A DNA stretch of 64,000 nt from Phocaeicola plebeius DSM 17135. Its GTDB lineage: Bacteria > Bacteroidota > Bacteroidia > Bacteroidales > Bacteroidaceae. The DNA lies in the NCBI RefSeq assembly GCF_000187895.1, contig NZ_DS990130.1:124001-188000 (forward strand), in the 5' to 3' direction. Below the pieces are notes generated by a model. That model made no database searches and was not told the origin of the DNA. It worked only from the letters and a program-made list of their open reading frames with translations. Position numbers and translations under genes: made by a program. Of the stretch, positions 19,633 to 28,177 are shown in pieces (positions within the stretch are counted from its first letter, which is position 1; each line of letters starts with the position of its first letter).

Positions 19633-19812
19633 TGACAAAGAGTTGTATCTCAGTGCAGAACAAAGAAGTTCAATCGAGGTGAAATAGGTGGACTAAATGG
19701 TAAGCTACAAGATAAGTAATTGATTATTAGCGATAAAAAATATAAGGTTCCGCCCCCAGGCGGATCACTCAGAAAAAAGCGATTATCTTGAAAAAGATAG
19801 TCGCTTTTTTCA
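19633..19812 (+). ncRNA. Candidate small RNA, about 180 nt, family not recognised
   Basis: A transcript is predicted between the promoter at 19596-19626 and an intrinsic terminator at 19773-19810 (AAAAGCGA..TCTT / AAGA..TCGCTTTTTT). Inside lies a TCCGCC/GGCGGA hairpin (about 19749-19763). No frame of reasonable length fits. It is not a tRNA, tmRNA or SRP RNA by eye. It could be a chromosomal sRNA or one belonging to the element end. Confidence 0.5.
19773..19810 (+). terminator. Intrinsic terminator of the candidate sRNA
   Basis: A long stem closed by a GAAA-type loop ends in six T. Confidence 0.85.
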
Positions 19813-19864
19813 TGTTTGTATGATGATATAAATGTGCTTTTTCAAGGATGGCTTTGTGGCTTGT

Positions 19865-19975
19865 TTGAAACACAAGTACGTTTCACTTCAAACGCAAAGG
19901 TGTTTAATCTAAAATGTACTTGTATTTAGACTAAAATGTACTTATGTTTGAGAGAAAACGTATTTGCGTTTTTGA
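19865..19975. repeat. Dispersed AAACGCAA-type intergenic repeat, copy 1
   Basis: This A/T-rich region has repeated AAAATGTACTT words (two copies, 19911-19920 and 19933-19942) and AAACGCAAAGGTGTTTA. Words TTGAAACACAA and AAACGCAA.GG.GTTT recur at 45265-45400. It looks like a dispersed intergenic repeat of this genome. Confidence 0.5.
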
Positions 19976-20029
19976 GTGCTAATCTCTATCTCGTTTAGAG
20001 AAAATGGTAATGTGTTGATAACATGTAGT

Positions 20030-20896
20030 TTATTGAATTTTCTTCCGATAAGAAGTGGGAGTCATCCCCGTATGCTTTTTAAAGCATCGGTTAAAGTGTG
20101 CAACTGATTCAAAGCCGCATTCCAGACTGATTTCTGAAATATTCCATTTCCCGTTTAATAATAGTTTGCAGGCATAGCCAATTCGCATGTCCGTGATATG
20201 TTGTCTGAATGTTTTTCCGGTGTTTTCCTTGAAAAAACGGCAGAAGGCAGTCGTGTTCATGGCAGCGTATGAGGCTACATCCTCCAGGCAGATTGGCTGG
20301 GTGTAATGCTTGTTGAGGAATGCCATGACCTTTTCAATCTTTCGTCCGTTAAACCGCGCTGGAACCGGATCGTAGGCAGGAGAGGAGATGACTTTTTTGG
20401 GAGTGAGATGCGTCAGTGCATCCAGCAGTTGCAGGAACTCCACTATTTGTCCCACCCCTTCTTTTTGCGGGATGCGCTTTATTATCTGCGGAATATCATT
20501 CGTGCAATTGGATAATGAAAACAGCAGCCCCCTTTGTGCCTCTTCCAGCAGGCGATTGATACCTTGAAACTGGCTGTAGTGCGAGAAAGCATATTGCATG
20601 AAATCCTTTTCAAACTGGATGATAACCCCGTTCACTCTTAATTCTTCCTTCAAGTCATATTCCGGTGCGTTTTCCAGGTAATGAGGAAGGTTGGAACCTA
20701 AAAGAAACAGTTGCTGGTCGGAGAAATCGGTCATGCCGTCGCCTGCCATTCCCAGGCCATATCCCTTTTCGATGTAAATCACTTCAAACTCACTATGGAA
20801 ATGCCAGGGATAAGTGAAGTTCTTGTAATCGTAGAACCGGGCCTTCAGCGGGTGGGCATCCGTAATATCCAGTTGTTCATTGAGTATCTTTCTCAT
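20030..20896 (-). CDS. AraC-family transcriptional regulator
   Basis: A 288-residue regulator. The N-terminal cupin-like sensing domain shows HFHSEFEVIYIEKGYG (about 32-48). The C-terminal AraC domain (about 190-288) has two HTH motifs: ICLEDVASYAAMNTTAFCRFFKENTGKTF and ISEISLECGFESVAHFNRCFKKHTGMTPTSYRK. It is divergent from the SDR/uxuA pair with back-to-back TAACTTTG promoters 49 bp apart, so it most likely controls that pair in response to a uronate-derived ligand (inference). Confidence 0.9.
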   Translation of the reverse strand: MRKILNEQLDITDAHPLKARFYDYKNFTYPWHFHSEFEVIYIEKGYGLGMAGDGMTDFSDQQLFLLGSNLPHYLENAPEYDLKEELRVNGVIIQFEKDFMQYAFSHYSQFQGINRLLEEAQRGLLFSLSNCTNDIPQIIKRIPQKEGVGQIVEFLQLLDALTHLTPKKVISSPAYDPVPARFNGRKIEKVMAFLNKHYTQPICLEDVASYAAMNTTAFCRFFKENTGKTFRQHITDMRIGYACKLLLNGKWNISEISLECGFESVAHFNRCFKKHTGMTPTSYRKKIQ

Positions 20897-20924
20897 GTTA
20901 GGAAAAGGAAAAAGTAAGATACTG

Positions 20925-20932
20925 CAAAGTTA
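20925..20932 (-). promoter_or_regulatory. -7 box of the araC-type gene
   Basis: TAACTTTG on the - strand, 29 bp upstream of the regulator start. Confidence 0.6.
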
Positions 20933-20980
20933 CGCAAATAACCTGCAAAAATTGGCAAATGTTCATGTTTATTTCTCCTC

Positions 20981-20988
20981 TAACTTTG
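20981..20988 (+). promoter_or_regulatory. -7 box of the SDR-uxuA operon
   Basis: TAACTTTG on the + strand, 24 bp upstream of the chosen SDR start, supports the start at 21012 rather than upstream in-frame codons. Confidence 0.65.
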
Positions 20989-21011
20989 GGGCAGATAAAA
21001 ATGGACATAAT

Positions 21012-21827
21012 ATGAACAGTTTGTTTGATGTATCCGGAAAAGTGGCTGTAGTTACAGGCGGTTCCGGGGTATTGGGAAGTAACATATCTGAAGGCCTGTT
21101 GAAGGGCGGAGCCAAAGTTGTAGTGATTGGAGCACATTCTGACCGGGTGGAAAAAACGTTGGAAAGACTGCAAGCGACCGGGGGAGAAGTTTGCGGTTTT
21201 ACCTGCAATGTGCTCGACATGGACAGCTTGCGGGAAGTGAAAGAAAAAGTGCTGGCTCAGTGGGGAAGAGTAGACATCCTGGTCAATGCAGCGGGAGGAA
21301 ATATCCCGGGAGGTACGCTGACCGAAACGCAGCACGTGTTCGATATGAAGGTGGAAGACTTGAACAAGGTGGTAGACCTGAACCTGAACGGTACGGTATA
21401 TCCTTGCCTGGTGTTCGGGGAAGTTATGGCCGCACAGAAAAGCGGTAGCATTATCAATGTGTCTTCTATGGCGTCTTATGAAGCCATTACCCGTGTGCCG
21501 GGCTACTCCATGGCCAAGAGTGCTGTAGAGAATTTCACTCGCTGGATGGCTCAGGAAATGGCCTTGAAGTTCAGTGAGAAGATTCGCGTGAATGCCATTG
21601 CGCCCGGTTTCTTTATCGGCAACCAGAATCGTGCTGTGCTGATAAATCCTGACGGTTCGCTGACGGAACGTAGCCGGAAAGTCATAGCCAAGACTCCGAT
21701 GAGGCGTTTTGGTGACATCTCAGAACTGAATGGAGCCGTACAGTTCCTGTGCAGTGAGGCGGCCAGCTTCATTACGGGAGTTACTTTGCCCATCGACGGA
21801 GGATTCAGTTCATTCAGTGGAGTATAA
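21012..21827 (+). CDS. SDR-family oxidoreductase, probable D-mannonate oxidoreductase (fructuronate reductase)
   Basis: A 271-residue short-chain dehydrogenase. It shows the TGGSGVLG nucleotide-binding loop (about 14-21), NAAGGN, the catalytic Ser in INVSSMAS, and the YSMAK Tyr-Lys pair. The start at 21012 follows directly from the promoter; a longer frame exists but would begin inside the neighbouring regulator. It is 18 bp upstream of uxuA. In this context the likely reaction is D-fructuronate to D-mannonate with NADH, the step before UxuA in glucuronate breakdown, by an SDR-type enzyme instead of the long-chain UxuB of E. coli. Other 3-keto-sugar reductases of the same fold cannot be excluded. 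Confidence 0.85.
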   Translation: MNSLFDVSGKVAVVTGGSGVLGSNISEGLLKGGAKVVVIGAHSDRVEKTLERLQATGGEVCGFTCNVLDMDSLREVKEKVLAQWGRVDILVNAAGGNIPGGTLTETQHVFDMKVEDLNKVVDLNLNGTVYPCLVFGEVMAAQKSGSIINVSSMASYEAITRVPGYSMAKSAVENFTRWMAQEMALKFSEKIRVNAIAPGFFIGNQNRAVLINPDGSLTERSRKVIAKTPMRRFGDISELNGAVQFLCSEAASFITGVTLPIDGGFSSFSGV

Positions 21828-21845
21828 TTTAAGGGAACGGTAACG

Positions 21846-23027
21846 ATGGAAAAGACTTGGAGATGGTTTGGTAAGAAAGACCGCATCACGCTTTCCATGC
21901 TTCGGCAGATTGGGGTGGAAGGCATTGTGACGGCGCTTCACGAGGTGCCCAACGGGGAGGTTTGGACCACAGAGGCAATTAATGACCTGAAAAACTATAT
22001 TGAATCGTACGGCATGAGATGGTCGGTTGTAGAAAGCCTTCCGGTGTGCGAGGCTATCAAGTACGGCGGCCCTGAGCGTGATGCCTTGATAGAGAATTAC
22101 AGAATCAGTCTGGCTAATTTGGGGAAATGTGGAGTGAAGACGGTGTGCTACAACTTCATGCCGGTCATCGACTGGATACGTACAGATTTGCATTATGCCT
22201 TGCCCGACGGAAGTTCTTCGCTTTATTTTAACCGGATACGTTTTGCCTATTTCGACTTGAAGATTTTGCAGCGTGAAGGAGCGGAACGTGATTATTCACC
22301 GGAAGAATTGCAGAAGGTGGAAGAACTGGACCGCCGTATTACTCCTGAGGAAAAAGCCGAGCTGATAGATACGATTATTGTAAAAACGCAAGGGTTTATC
22401 GACGGTAACATTCAGGAGGGAGAACAATACCCCGTCCGTAAGTTCCGCGAACTGCTTGCTTTATATAAAGGAATAGACCGCCAGAAGTTGAGGGAAAATC
22501 TGTGTGAATTCCTGAATGCGGTGATGCCGGTGTGCGATGAATATGGAGTTAATCTGTGTATTCATCCGGATGATCCTCCTTTTCAGGTGCTCGGTCTTCC
22601 GCGTATTGTCACCAGCGAAGAAGACATCGACTGGCTGTTGAATGCCGTGGACAATCCGCATAACGGACTGACTTTCTGCGCCGGTTCCTTGAGCTCAGGA
22701 AGCCAGAATGATACCCGTGAACTGGCCCGTCGTTTTGCCCGGAGAACCCACTTTGTCCATCTTCGCAGTACGGAAATATTGCCCGAAGGAGATTTCAGAG
22801 AGACATCACATCTGGAAGGAAGAGGTCATCTGCTGGAGCTAATCCGTATTTTTGAGAAAGAAAATCCCGGACTGTCCATGCGAGTAGATCATGGACGTAC
22901 GATGCTGGGCGATGAAAAAGAAGGATACAATCCCGGTTACTCTTTCTGCGGACGTATGTTTGCCCTGGCACAAGTGGAAGGCATGATGGCGGCAGTTCGT
23001 AATGAAATGGAAAGCGGACTCCTATAA
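21846..23027 (+). CDS. uxuA: Mannonate dehydratase
   Basis: A 393-residue UxuA, which dehydrates D-mannonate to 2-keto-3-deoxy-D-gluconate with a divalent metal. Family signatures are MEKTWRWFGKKDRITL at the N-terminus, GIVTALHEVPNGEVW, the Cys/His segment NLCIHPDDPPF, GLTFCAGSLS, FVHLRSTE and MRVDHGRTMLGDE near the C-terminus, where His and Asp residues bind the metal. Length is normal. It is the second gene of the operon with the SDR gene and ends 1 bp from the stop of the convergent AraC gene. Together they feed hexuronates into KDG metabolism; no kinase or aldolase is adjacent. Confidence 0.97.
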   Translation: MEKTWRWFGKKDRITLSMLRQIGVEGIVTALHEVPNGEVWTTEAINDLKNYIESYGMRWSVVESLPVCEAIKYGGPERDALIENYRISLANLGKCGVKTVCYNFMPVIDWIRTDLHYALPDGSSSLYFNRIRFAYFDLKILQREGAERDYSPEELQKVEELDRRITPEEKAELIDTIIVKTQGFIDGNIQEGEQYPVRKFRELLALYKGIDRQKLRENLCEFLNAVMPVCDEYGVNLCIHPDDPPFQVLGLPRIVTSEEDIDWLLNAVDNPHNGLTFCAGSLSSGSQNDTRELARRFARRTHFVHLRSTEILPEGDFRETSHLEGRGHLLELIRIFEKENPGLSMRVDHGRTMLGDEKEGYNPGYSFCGRMFALAQVEGMMAAVRNEMESGLL

Positions 23028-23028
23028 T

Positions 23029-23865
23029 TCAGGGCTGTTTTTGCGTGCGGTATTCTTTGGGAGAGATACCGGTATTTTTCTTGAAAAAACGACTCAGGTA
23101 AGAAGAGTCCGGAAACTGGCAGAGGGAGGCTATTTCTGCAATGGATAAAGCCGGATTGTTGAGCAGGACTTTCAGTTCGGCAGTCAGCTGTTCGTCGATA
23201 AGCGCTTTCGGAGTCTTTCCGTTGGAGTAGGTTTCCGTAATTTCGTGCAGGTAACGCGGAGAGATGCAGAGCTTTCCGGCATAGAACGATACCTGATGCA
23301 TTTGTGCGGCATATTCGTGAATCAGATGCATGAACTTGTGAAACAAGAGTTGCTTCCGGGTGTACGATTCGGCCACTGATACGTACGTGTCGGGGATGGA
23401 ACTGAAAATCCACATCAGCATACCTTGCAGGAAATTCAGTTCCAGCCGTTCGCTGAATGCAGAAGGAGGCTGGGCAAAAAGCAACTGTCCCATGTTCATC
23501 CATAGACTGATGTTTTTCCAGCTTTCTTCTTCGTGGTTGTATTGTGGAAACTCTCTCATGTAGTTGAAATACGTGGTGTCGAGTGAAATGGCTGCCTGTA
23601 GAAAGAGCTTCTTGGGATAAAGCAGAAAGCGGACGTGAAAATCATCGGATGCATCTATAAGTTGCATGATACTTCCTTCCCAGAAAATAAGTTCTGACAT
23701 TTTGTGTAGGTGAAATTGCTGTGCACCGGTGGAGAGAATACCTTCTCCGCTGGTGCATTGTAGTTGAATGCCACAGTCGAAATGGAGCAGGGAAGCTTTC
23801 AGAAAGGCCAGATTGCCTTCATCATAATGGATGGCGGTGAGAGATGATAATAAGGAAATATCCAT
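23029..23865 (-). CDS. AraC-family transcriptional regulator
   Basis: A 278-residue regulator with an N-terminal ligand domain and a C-terminal AraC domain (about 180-278; KVLLNNPALSIAEIASLCQFPDSSYLSRFFKKNTGISPKEYR). The sensing part includes a Cys-rich start (LHFDCGIQLQCTSGEG) and is not closely recognised. It is convergent with uxuA and divergent from the MFS exporter at 24012, with promoters for both in the 146-bp gap. Control of the exporter is therefore as likely as control of the uronate genes. Confidence 0.88.
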   Translation of the reverse strand: MDISLLSSLTAIHYDEGNLAFLKASLLHFDCGIQLQCTSGEGILSTGAQQFHLHKMSELIFWEGSIMQLIDASDDFHVRFLLYPKKLFLQAAISLDTTYFNYMREFPQYNHEEESWKNISLWMNMGQLLFAQPPSAFSERLELNFLQGMLMWIFSSIPDTYVSVAESYTRKQLLFHKFMHLIHEYAAQMHQVSFYAGKLCISPRYLHEITETYSNGKTPKALIDEQLTAELKVLLNNPALSIAEIASLCQFPDSSYLSRFFKKNTGISPKEYRTQKQP

Positions 23866-23885
23866 GTGAAGATGGTTTTATGAAA

Positions 23886-23893
23886 CAAAAATA
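23886..23893 (-). promoter_or_regulatory. -7 box of the second araC-type gene
   Basis: TATTTTTG on the - strand, 21 bp upstream of the start. Confidence 0.5.
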
Positions 23894-23981
23894 CGGTTTT
23901 TCTTCGAGAAAAAGATGAGATAGTTCCGATTTTGAAAAATTTTGTGCGGTAAAAGGAAGATGAAAACTTCGTCATAATGTC

Positions 23982-23989
23982 TAATTTTG
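23982..23989 (+). promoter_or_regulatory. -7 box of the MFS exporter gene
   Basis: TAATTTTG lies 22 bp before the start codon at 24012, giving a very short leader. Confidence 0.6.
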
Positions 23990-24011
23990 CAGCGTTTTAA
24001 AAAAGGACATT

Positions 24012-25202
24012 ATGACAAGAAGCAATTCTCAATTATTTATTCTCGTATTCTTAGGTATATTAACCGCATTTGGTCCGTTTGTGACTGATATGTATCTGCC
24101 TACTCTGCCTGCCATGACTGACTATTTCCATACCACTTCCTCACAGGTGCAGTTAGGATTGACGGCCAGCATGATAGGTTTGGCCGTGGGGCAATTGTTC
24201 TTTGGTCCGCTGAGTGACAAGTATGGTCGCCGGCTTCCTTTGATTGTGGCCATGTGTCTGTTTCTTTTGGCAACGTTGGGATGTCTCTATTCTCGGACCA
24301 TCATGCAGTTTGTGGGCTGGAGAGTGGTGCAGGGAATAGCCGGTGCCGGGGGAATTGTGATTTCACGCTCCATCGCAGCCGATAAGTATTCCGGCAGGGA
24401 ACTGGCAAAGATGCTGGCTATTATTGGGGCTATCAATGGAGTGGCTCCGGTGGCAGCTCCGGTGGCTGGAGGAGGAATGGCCGAAAGCGTAGGCTGGCAC
24501 GGTATTTTCTGGGTATTGTTCGGATTAGGTATATTGTTGTTGCTTGGAAGTCTGCATTTTGCGGAGTCCCTGCCGGCTGTACGTCGCCAGAATGCACGTT
24601 GGTCAGATGTGTATAAGAGTTTTCTTACCGTCATTCACAACCGTCGGTATGTATGTTATATCCTTCAGTTTGGTTTTGCTCAGGGAGTGTTGTTCGCCAA
24701 TATTGCTTCCTCTCCTTTTATTATGCAGGAGCATTATGGCTTTTCGCCTTTGATGTTCAGCATCTGCTTTGGAGCCAATGCTATAGCCATTGTCATTTCT
24801 GCGACCTCGGCTGTCAGATTTGCCCATCCGGAACAAGCTTTATATAGGGGAAGTGTCGGAATGGTAATCGCTTCTTTCCTTCTGTGTGTAGCATTGTGTG
24901 CCGGTTGCAGTTTTTGGATTTATGAAGTGCTGCTTTTGGCGTTGCTTTCTATGTTAGGACTCACTTTTACCGCATCCAATACCTTGGCGATGGATAGTGA
25001 ACGGGCAAATGCGGGTATGGCATCGGCTTTGCTGGGAGCATTGGGCTTTGCTTTTGGCGGTGTAGTTTCTCCGCTTGTAGGACTGGGAAATATTATGGTC
25101 TCTACTGGAATGCTGTTTTTTATTGGTTCTGTATGTGCGTTTGTTTGCACTCGCATAGCGCTTCGGCGTGCTTTTTCATTGGCACAATATTACCGTAAAT
25201 GA
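24012..25202 (+). CDS. Bcr/CflA-type multidrug efflux MFS transporter
   Basis: A 396-residue inner-membrane antiporter with about 12 hydrophobic segments. It carries the MFS motif A in the loop after helix 2 (GPLSDKYGRRLPL) and the Bcr/CflA hallmark start FGPFVTDMYLPTLPAM with the acidic residue in helix 1. VVQGIAGAGGIVISRSIAADKYSG marks helix 4-5. By family it exports drugs such as bicyclomycin or chloramphenicol-like compounds with proton antiport; the natural substrate is unknown. It is divergent from an AraC regulator that may control it. Confidence 0.92.
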   Translation: MTRSNSQLFILVFLGILTAFGPFVTDMYLPTLPAMTDYFHTTSSQVQLGLTASMIGLAVGQLFFGPLSDKYGRRLPLIVAMCLFLLATLGCLYSRTIMQFVGWRVVQGIAGAGGIVISRSIAADKYSGRELAKMLAIIGAINGVAPVAAPVAGGGMAESVGWHGIFWVLFGLGILLLLGSLHFAESLPAVRRQNARWSDVYKSFLTVIHNRRYVCYILQFGFAQGVLFANIASSPFIMQEHYGFSPLMFSICFGANAIAIVISATSAVRFAHPEQALYRGSVGMVIASFLLCVALCAGCSFWIYEVLLLALLSMLGLTFTASNTLAMDSERANAGMASALLGALGFAFGGVVSPLVGLGNIMVSTGMLFFIGSVCAFVCTRIALRRAFSLAQYYRK

Positions 25203-25567
25203 GTTTGTGGTAATTTTCTGTTTCTCAATTATTTCTAAGTAAATGGATACGTGTAATTCTATATCTTTGTATAAACTAAACTTATCTTATGAAGCGCGTA
25301 TCCGTATAATTCTCTGGGCTATGGTGCTTTTATTACAGAATTTGAAAATGCTGCAGGAACAGATGGCGGACAGTTTTCCTGCAACTGAACCAGTTGTTTT
25401 CTACACGCCCAGGTCTTGATCTAAGAATCAAGTGTATGGAAGAGCGTGCTGCCAGTGAGAGTGTTTTCTCTGTTGAATCTATTGTTGATTAGTCACGTGT
25501 ATAAATTCTATTTCATGAATTTATACTAATTTTGCACCTGTAAATAACATAAAATGAGAATAAATCT
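25203..25567. other. Intergenic region with gene debris and the promoter of the next gene
   Basis: There is no intact gene. A TATCTTTG promoter box at 25262-25269 is followed by short open stretches in different frames (for example from 25321 to a stop at about 25419, and another to about 25493 ending ESIVD). They read like a frameshifted remnant of one small protein, not recognised. TAATTTTG near 25527-25534 is the likely -7 box of the BACON gene. Confidence 0.5.
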
Positions 25568-26788
25568 ATGAAAACTAGACAATGGAATTGGGGAAGTAAA
25601 CAATTATTGAGAGGTGTTTTTATTTTGTTTTTGGTGGCTGGTACACTTGCATGTAGCGAAGATGATGTAACATCTACGGCTCCAGAGACACCGGAGAATC
25701 CGAATGGAGATGGAGATACAGATCCTTCCGTTCCTGAAAGTGAAAATCAAAAAGTGGTAGTTTATGCCGATCAGTCAACAGGTGAGGTATTGTTTGCAGC
25801 ACCTGCCCAGTGGACGGCTTCTGTCCGAACAGCGACACGTTCCGGTGAATCGACAGATTGGATAGACTTTGAACCCAAGAGTGGCGAGGCTGGAGAAAAT
25901 GTGATATTGGACTTGAAGTTACAGTTAAATACGACGGGGAAAGATCGAAGTGCTACTATCATGGTGATTGCTGACAATGATACCACCTTGTTAGAAGTGA
26001 ATCAGACAACAGGAAAAGAAGCAGAACAGACTATACAGAAGTCCGAAACGGGAAAATATCTTTTGAAGAAGGTTTTGATGGAAGGCTCTAAGGAATTTTC
26101 TCTTTATGATATTTCTTATATATACGACAAGCAGAATCGTCCGCTTCGTATCGCTTATAAATACAATGAATGGCCTGAAGAAACGGTAGTATTTACCCAT
26201 GGTGAGAACGGACAGATTTCGGAAGCCTTTCATTTTTATGATACTCCAGAGGATAACTTTGCAATGCTTTATAAGGTAGATATCTCTACAGGTCGTGTTA
26301 TTGAACTGATGGAAGCTGGTGGTGAGCCGGATGAATACTTCATTAAGTATGACGAAGGAGGCAGGGTTGTGGAAAGTGAGTATGCTACAGCTCTATGGGA
26401 AGATGGAAACATGGTAAAGGTAGGGCCGATTGCCGAACCTCGTTTCACCTCAATGACTTATGGTAATTATCTGAATAATGAAAAGCTGAATGTTGACATT
26501 AATGCAATGTTGGGAATGATAGGTTCTGATGAGTATCTTAGTACAGGTTTATTAGGTGGAGGTGATTTGAAGCTTTTTGATGGATACATAGGCAAGCGTA
26601 GTATAAATTATATGGTGACACGTAAAGTATATCGAGATGAAAGTTATGTGGAAACGTCTTCTACTTATACCTATCATTTTGACGAAACGACTGGATTGCC
26701 TAAAACGATTGTAGAAACAATCGATTCAAAATATAATGACAAAGTGATTACTCAAACCTATACGCTGATTTATGAACCGGTGAAATAA
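25568..26788 (+). CDS. BACON-domain lipoprotein
   Basis: A 406-residue exported lipoprotein: signal peptide with Cys in VAGTLACSED (about residue 29), a Pro/Asp/Glu-rich spacer (about 35-60), then a BACON-type beta-sandwich (about 62-150). That domain has FAAPAQWTASV, WIDFEPKSGEAGE and GKDRSATIMV. The remaining 250 residues contain repeated Tyr-rich strand words (YDISYIYDKQNRPLRIAYKYN, ISTGRVIELMEAGGE, TYTYHFDETTGLPKTIVE) resembling RHS/YD-like strands of DUF-type Bacteroides surface proteins. It stands alone with its own promoter and terminator. A role at the cell surface is inferred. Confidence 0.85.
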   Translation: MKTRQWNWGSKQLLRGVFILFLVAGTLACSEDDVTSTAPETPENPNGDGDTDPSVPESENQKVVVYADQSTGEVLFAAPAQWTASVRTATRSGESTDWIDFEPKSGEAGENVILDLKLQLNTTGKDRSATIMVIADNDTTLLEVNQTTGKEAEQTIQKSETGKYLLKKVLMEGSKEFSLYDISYIYDKQNRPLRIAYKYNEWPEETVVFTHGENGQISEAFHFYDTPEDNFAMLYKVDISTGRVIELMEAGGEPDEYFIKYDEGGRVVESEYATALWEDGNMVKVGPIAEPRFTSMTYGNYLNNEKLNVDINAMLGMIGSDEYLSTGLLGGGDLKLFDGYIGKRSINYMVTRKVYRDESYVETSSTYTYHFDETTGLPKTIVETIDSKYNDKVITQTYTLIYEPVK

Positions 26789-26808
26789 TCGTTTGTGTAA
26801 TATTTTAG

Positions 26809-26852
26809 TGTACTCCTATGCTCCGTTAAGTGATAATAGGGGTACATTTTTT
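26809..26852 (+). terminator. Terminator of the BACON gene
   Basis: TGTACTCCTAT / ATAGGGGTACA arms with one G-T pair, followed by a T-run. Confidence 0.75.
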
Positions 26853-26954
26853 GTTTAAATTCTGTTTTCTTTGAATTTGTAAGGACAAAAAATGTACATT
26901 GGGAAGTCCTTTTAAATATGATATATCTTTCTGTGTATTAGGTAGATGAATTGA

Positions 26955-27009
26955 TTTTTGCGACCACTTTTGAAAAAATGGGAAAATGGTCACAAATTGG
27001 TCACAAAAT
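26955..27009. repeat. Integrase-operator-like triple motif, left copy
   Basis: One inverted and two direct copies of TGGTC(A/G)CAAA, arranged around TTTTGAAAA, match the architecture of the motif upstream of the integrase at 41401-41454 (TGGGCTGCAAA units). The distance to the GGGtGRT 3' end is 217 bp here and 219 bp at the right end. No integrase gene adjoins this copy. Confidence 0.6.
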
Positions 27010-27187
27010 ATCCTCTTTTCAGCCCATTTTCAAGGATAATCAGCCACTTCTTAACCTTAAAAAACAAGCTCAAATAAAGCGATATTCAGCTTCAATATCA
27101 GTATGTACCTATAACTATTTACAAGAAGAAAAGCAAGCAAAAAGTAATAGGGAATTATCTTCTATCCATGAAGTACGGACAAAATAA

Positions 27188-27222
27188 AAATCCCCATAAC
27201 TCATAGAGCTACAGGGATTTAT
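27188..27222 (-). terminator. Terminator beyond the displaced gene end
   Basis: AAATCCC/GGGATTT arms lie 20-54 bp past the stop of the GGGtGRT remnant. Confidence 0.7.
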
Positions 27223-27241
27223 TATCTTGATTAAGTATAGA

Positions 27242-27420
27242 TTACTTATTCAAAGCAGTAGCAACGTCAACTGCACAAGCTACTGTACAACCTACCATCG
27301 GGTTGTTACCGATACCCAGGAATCCCATCATTTCTACGTGAGCAGGAACTGATGATGATCCAGCAAATTGAGCATCTGAGTGCATACGACCCATAGTATC
27401 TGTCATACCGTAAGAAGCAG
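27242..27420 (-). pseudogene. Displaced 3' end of the GGGtGRT gene (attL side)
   Basis: The last 59 codons and stop of the GGGtGRT gene are repeated here. With flanking bases the repeat spans 27227-27420 and matches 41674-41867 with five differences in 194 bp, at 27275, 27356, 27359, 27365 and 27368. All five are synonymous third-position changes. Homology stops abruptly after 27420. It is the remnant left when the 14.4-kb element inserted in the gene. Confidence 0.9.
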
Positions 27421-27583
27421 CGACCGAGCATCCCTGTAACCAGCTTAATTAACTATAAATCAAATCTATAGTGGCAATAGATAAACTCCGTGTAAATAAA
27501 TAAAAGAACTAATTATAAAAATGGGCTGCATTATGGTCAAATTCCCAATGCAATTTCGTTTGTAAGAGAAATCCATATTTGGA

Positions 27584-28177
27584 TTAAGACCGTGTTCTGA
27601 TTTGAGTGTCGATAAAGTATAAATCACCGTCAATGCCATAAAGTACATTGTTAGGAACTACATCAAACACTTCATATTCTGAATTATGATATTCGTCGTA
27701 ATAGTCCATTTCAAAGCCTAATGCTTTCATATAGGTAGCTATTTCATCTTCTGTAGCTTCTCGTTCAGCCAAAATGTAAGGTTGTATAAGAACTGCACAG
27801 AATTCTTGTTGGCTATTATAGGCGAAACCTATCATCTGATAAGGTACGTTACCAAATAACTTGTTGTGTGCATTTATGCGGATGAAGAAATTCTCCAAAT
27901 CATCACCTGCGTATTCAAAATTATTCAGTTTAATAACGATATTATCTTTATTTCCTGTATAGACTTCGTTTTCTCCACCTTTACTAAGAAATTCAACATT
28001 TAGTTCAGAAAGAGAAATCCATAAATTGTTGGAATTGGCGAAGTCAATCAGCTCTTTTGTTTGCCCTCTCTTATAGCTCTCTGTTGGTTCAAGCGTTCCT
28101 GCTGTTTCCTTTTCTCTTCTAGCGATATAGGCTGCTTGCTCCAAGATGCTATTGATTGGCGAGTGCGTTCTATCCAT
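27584..28177 (-). CDS. Kinase-like protein (polyvalent-protein kinase type), probably frameshifted
   Basis: The readable part (197 residues) resembles the small Ser/Thr-kinase-like domains found in polyvalent proteins of Bacteroides phages and elements: LIDFANSNNLWIS, then a Gly-rich loop FLSKGGENEVYTG with IVIKLNNF (Lys of the ATP site), VLIQPYIL as the hinge, and a C-terminal NNVLYGIDGDLYFIDTQI that matches the Asp-containing metal motif. The canonical HRD catalytic loop is not evident. The true start is probably at 28206 (MEYINEFHKEWIERTRQS) in another frame, which runs to 28048 and overlaps this frame, so a frameshift near 28050-28100 is likely. A TATCTTTG box at 28232-28239 fits the 28206 start. 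Confidence 0.6.
   Translation of the reverse strand: MDRTHSPINSILEQAAYIARREKETAGTLEPTESYKRGQTKELIDFANSNNLWISLSELNVEFLSKGGENEVYTGNKDNIVIKLNNFEYAGDDLENFFIRINAHNKLFGNVPYQMIGFAYNSQQEFCAVLIQPYILAEREATEDEIATYMKALGFEMDYYDEYHNSEYEVFDVVPNNVLYGIDGDLYFIDTQIRTRS

Noticed and set aside
19741..19770. tRNA fragment at the element border (GGTTCC..CCAGGCGG words)
   Set aside because: The T-loop consensus and a matching acceptor stem are absent.
26951..27187. 78-codon frame left of the GGGtGRT remnant
   Set aside because: It covers the operator-like triple motif and has no recognisable protein character; treated as non-coding.
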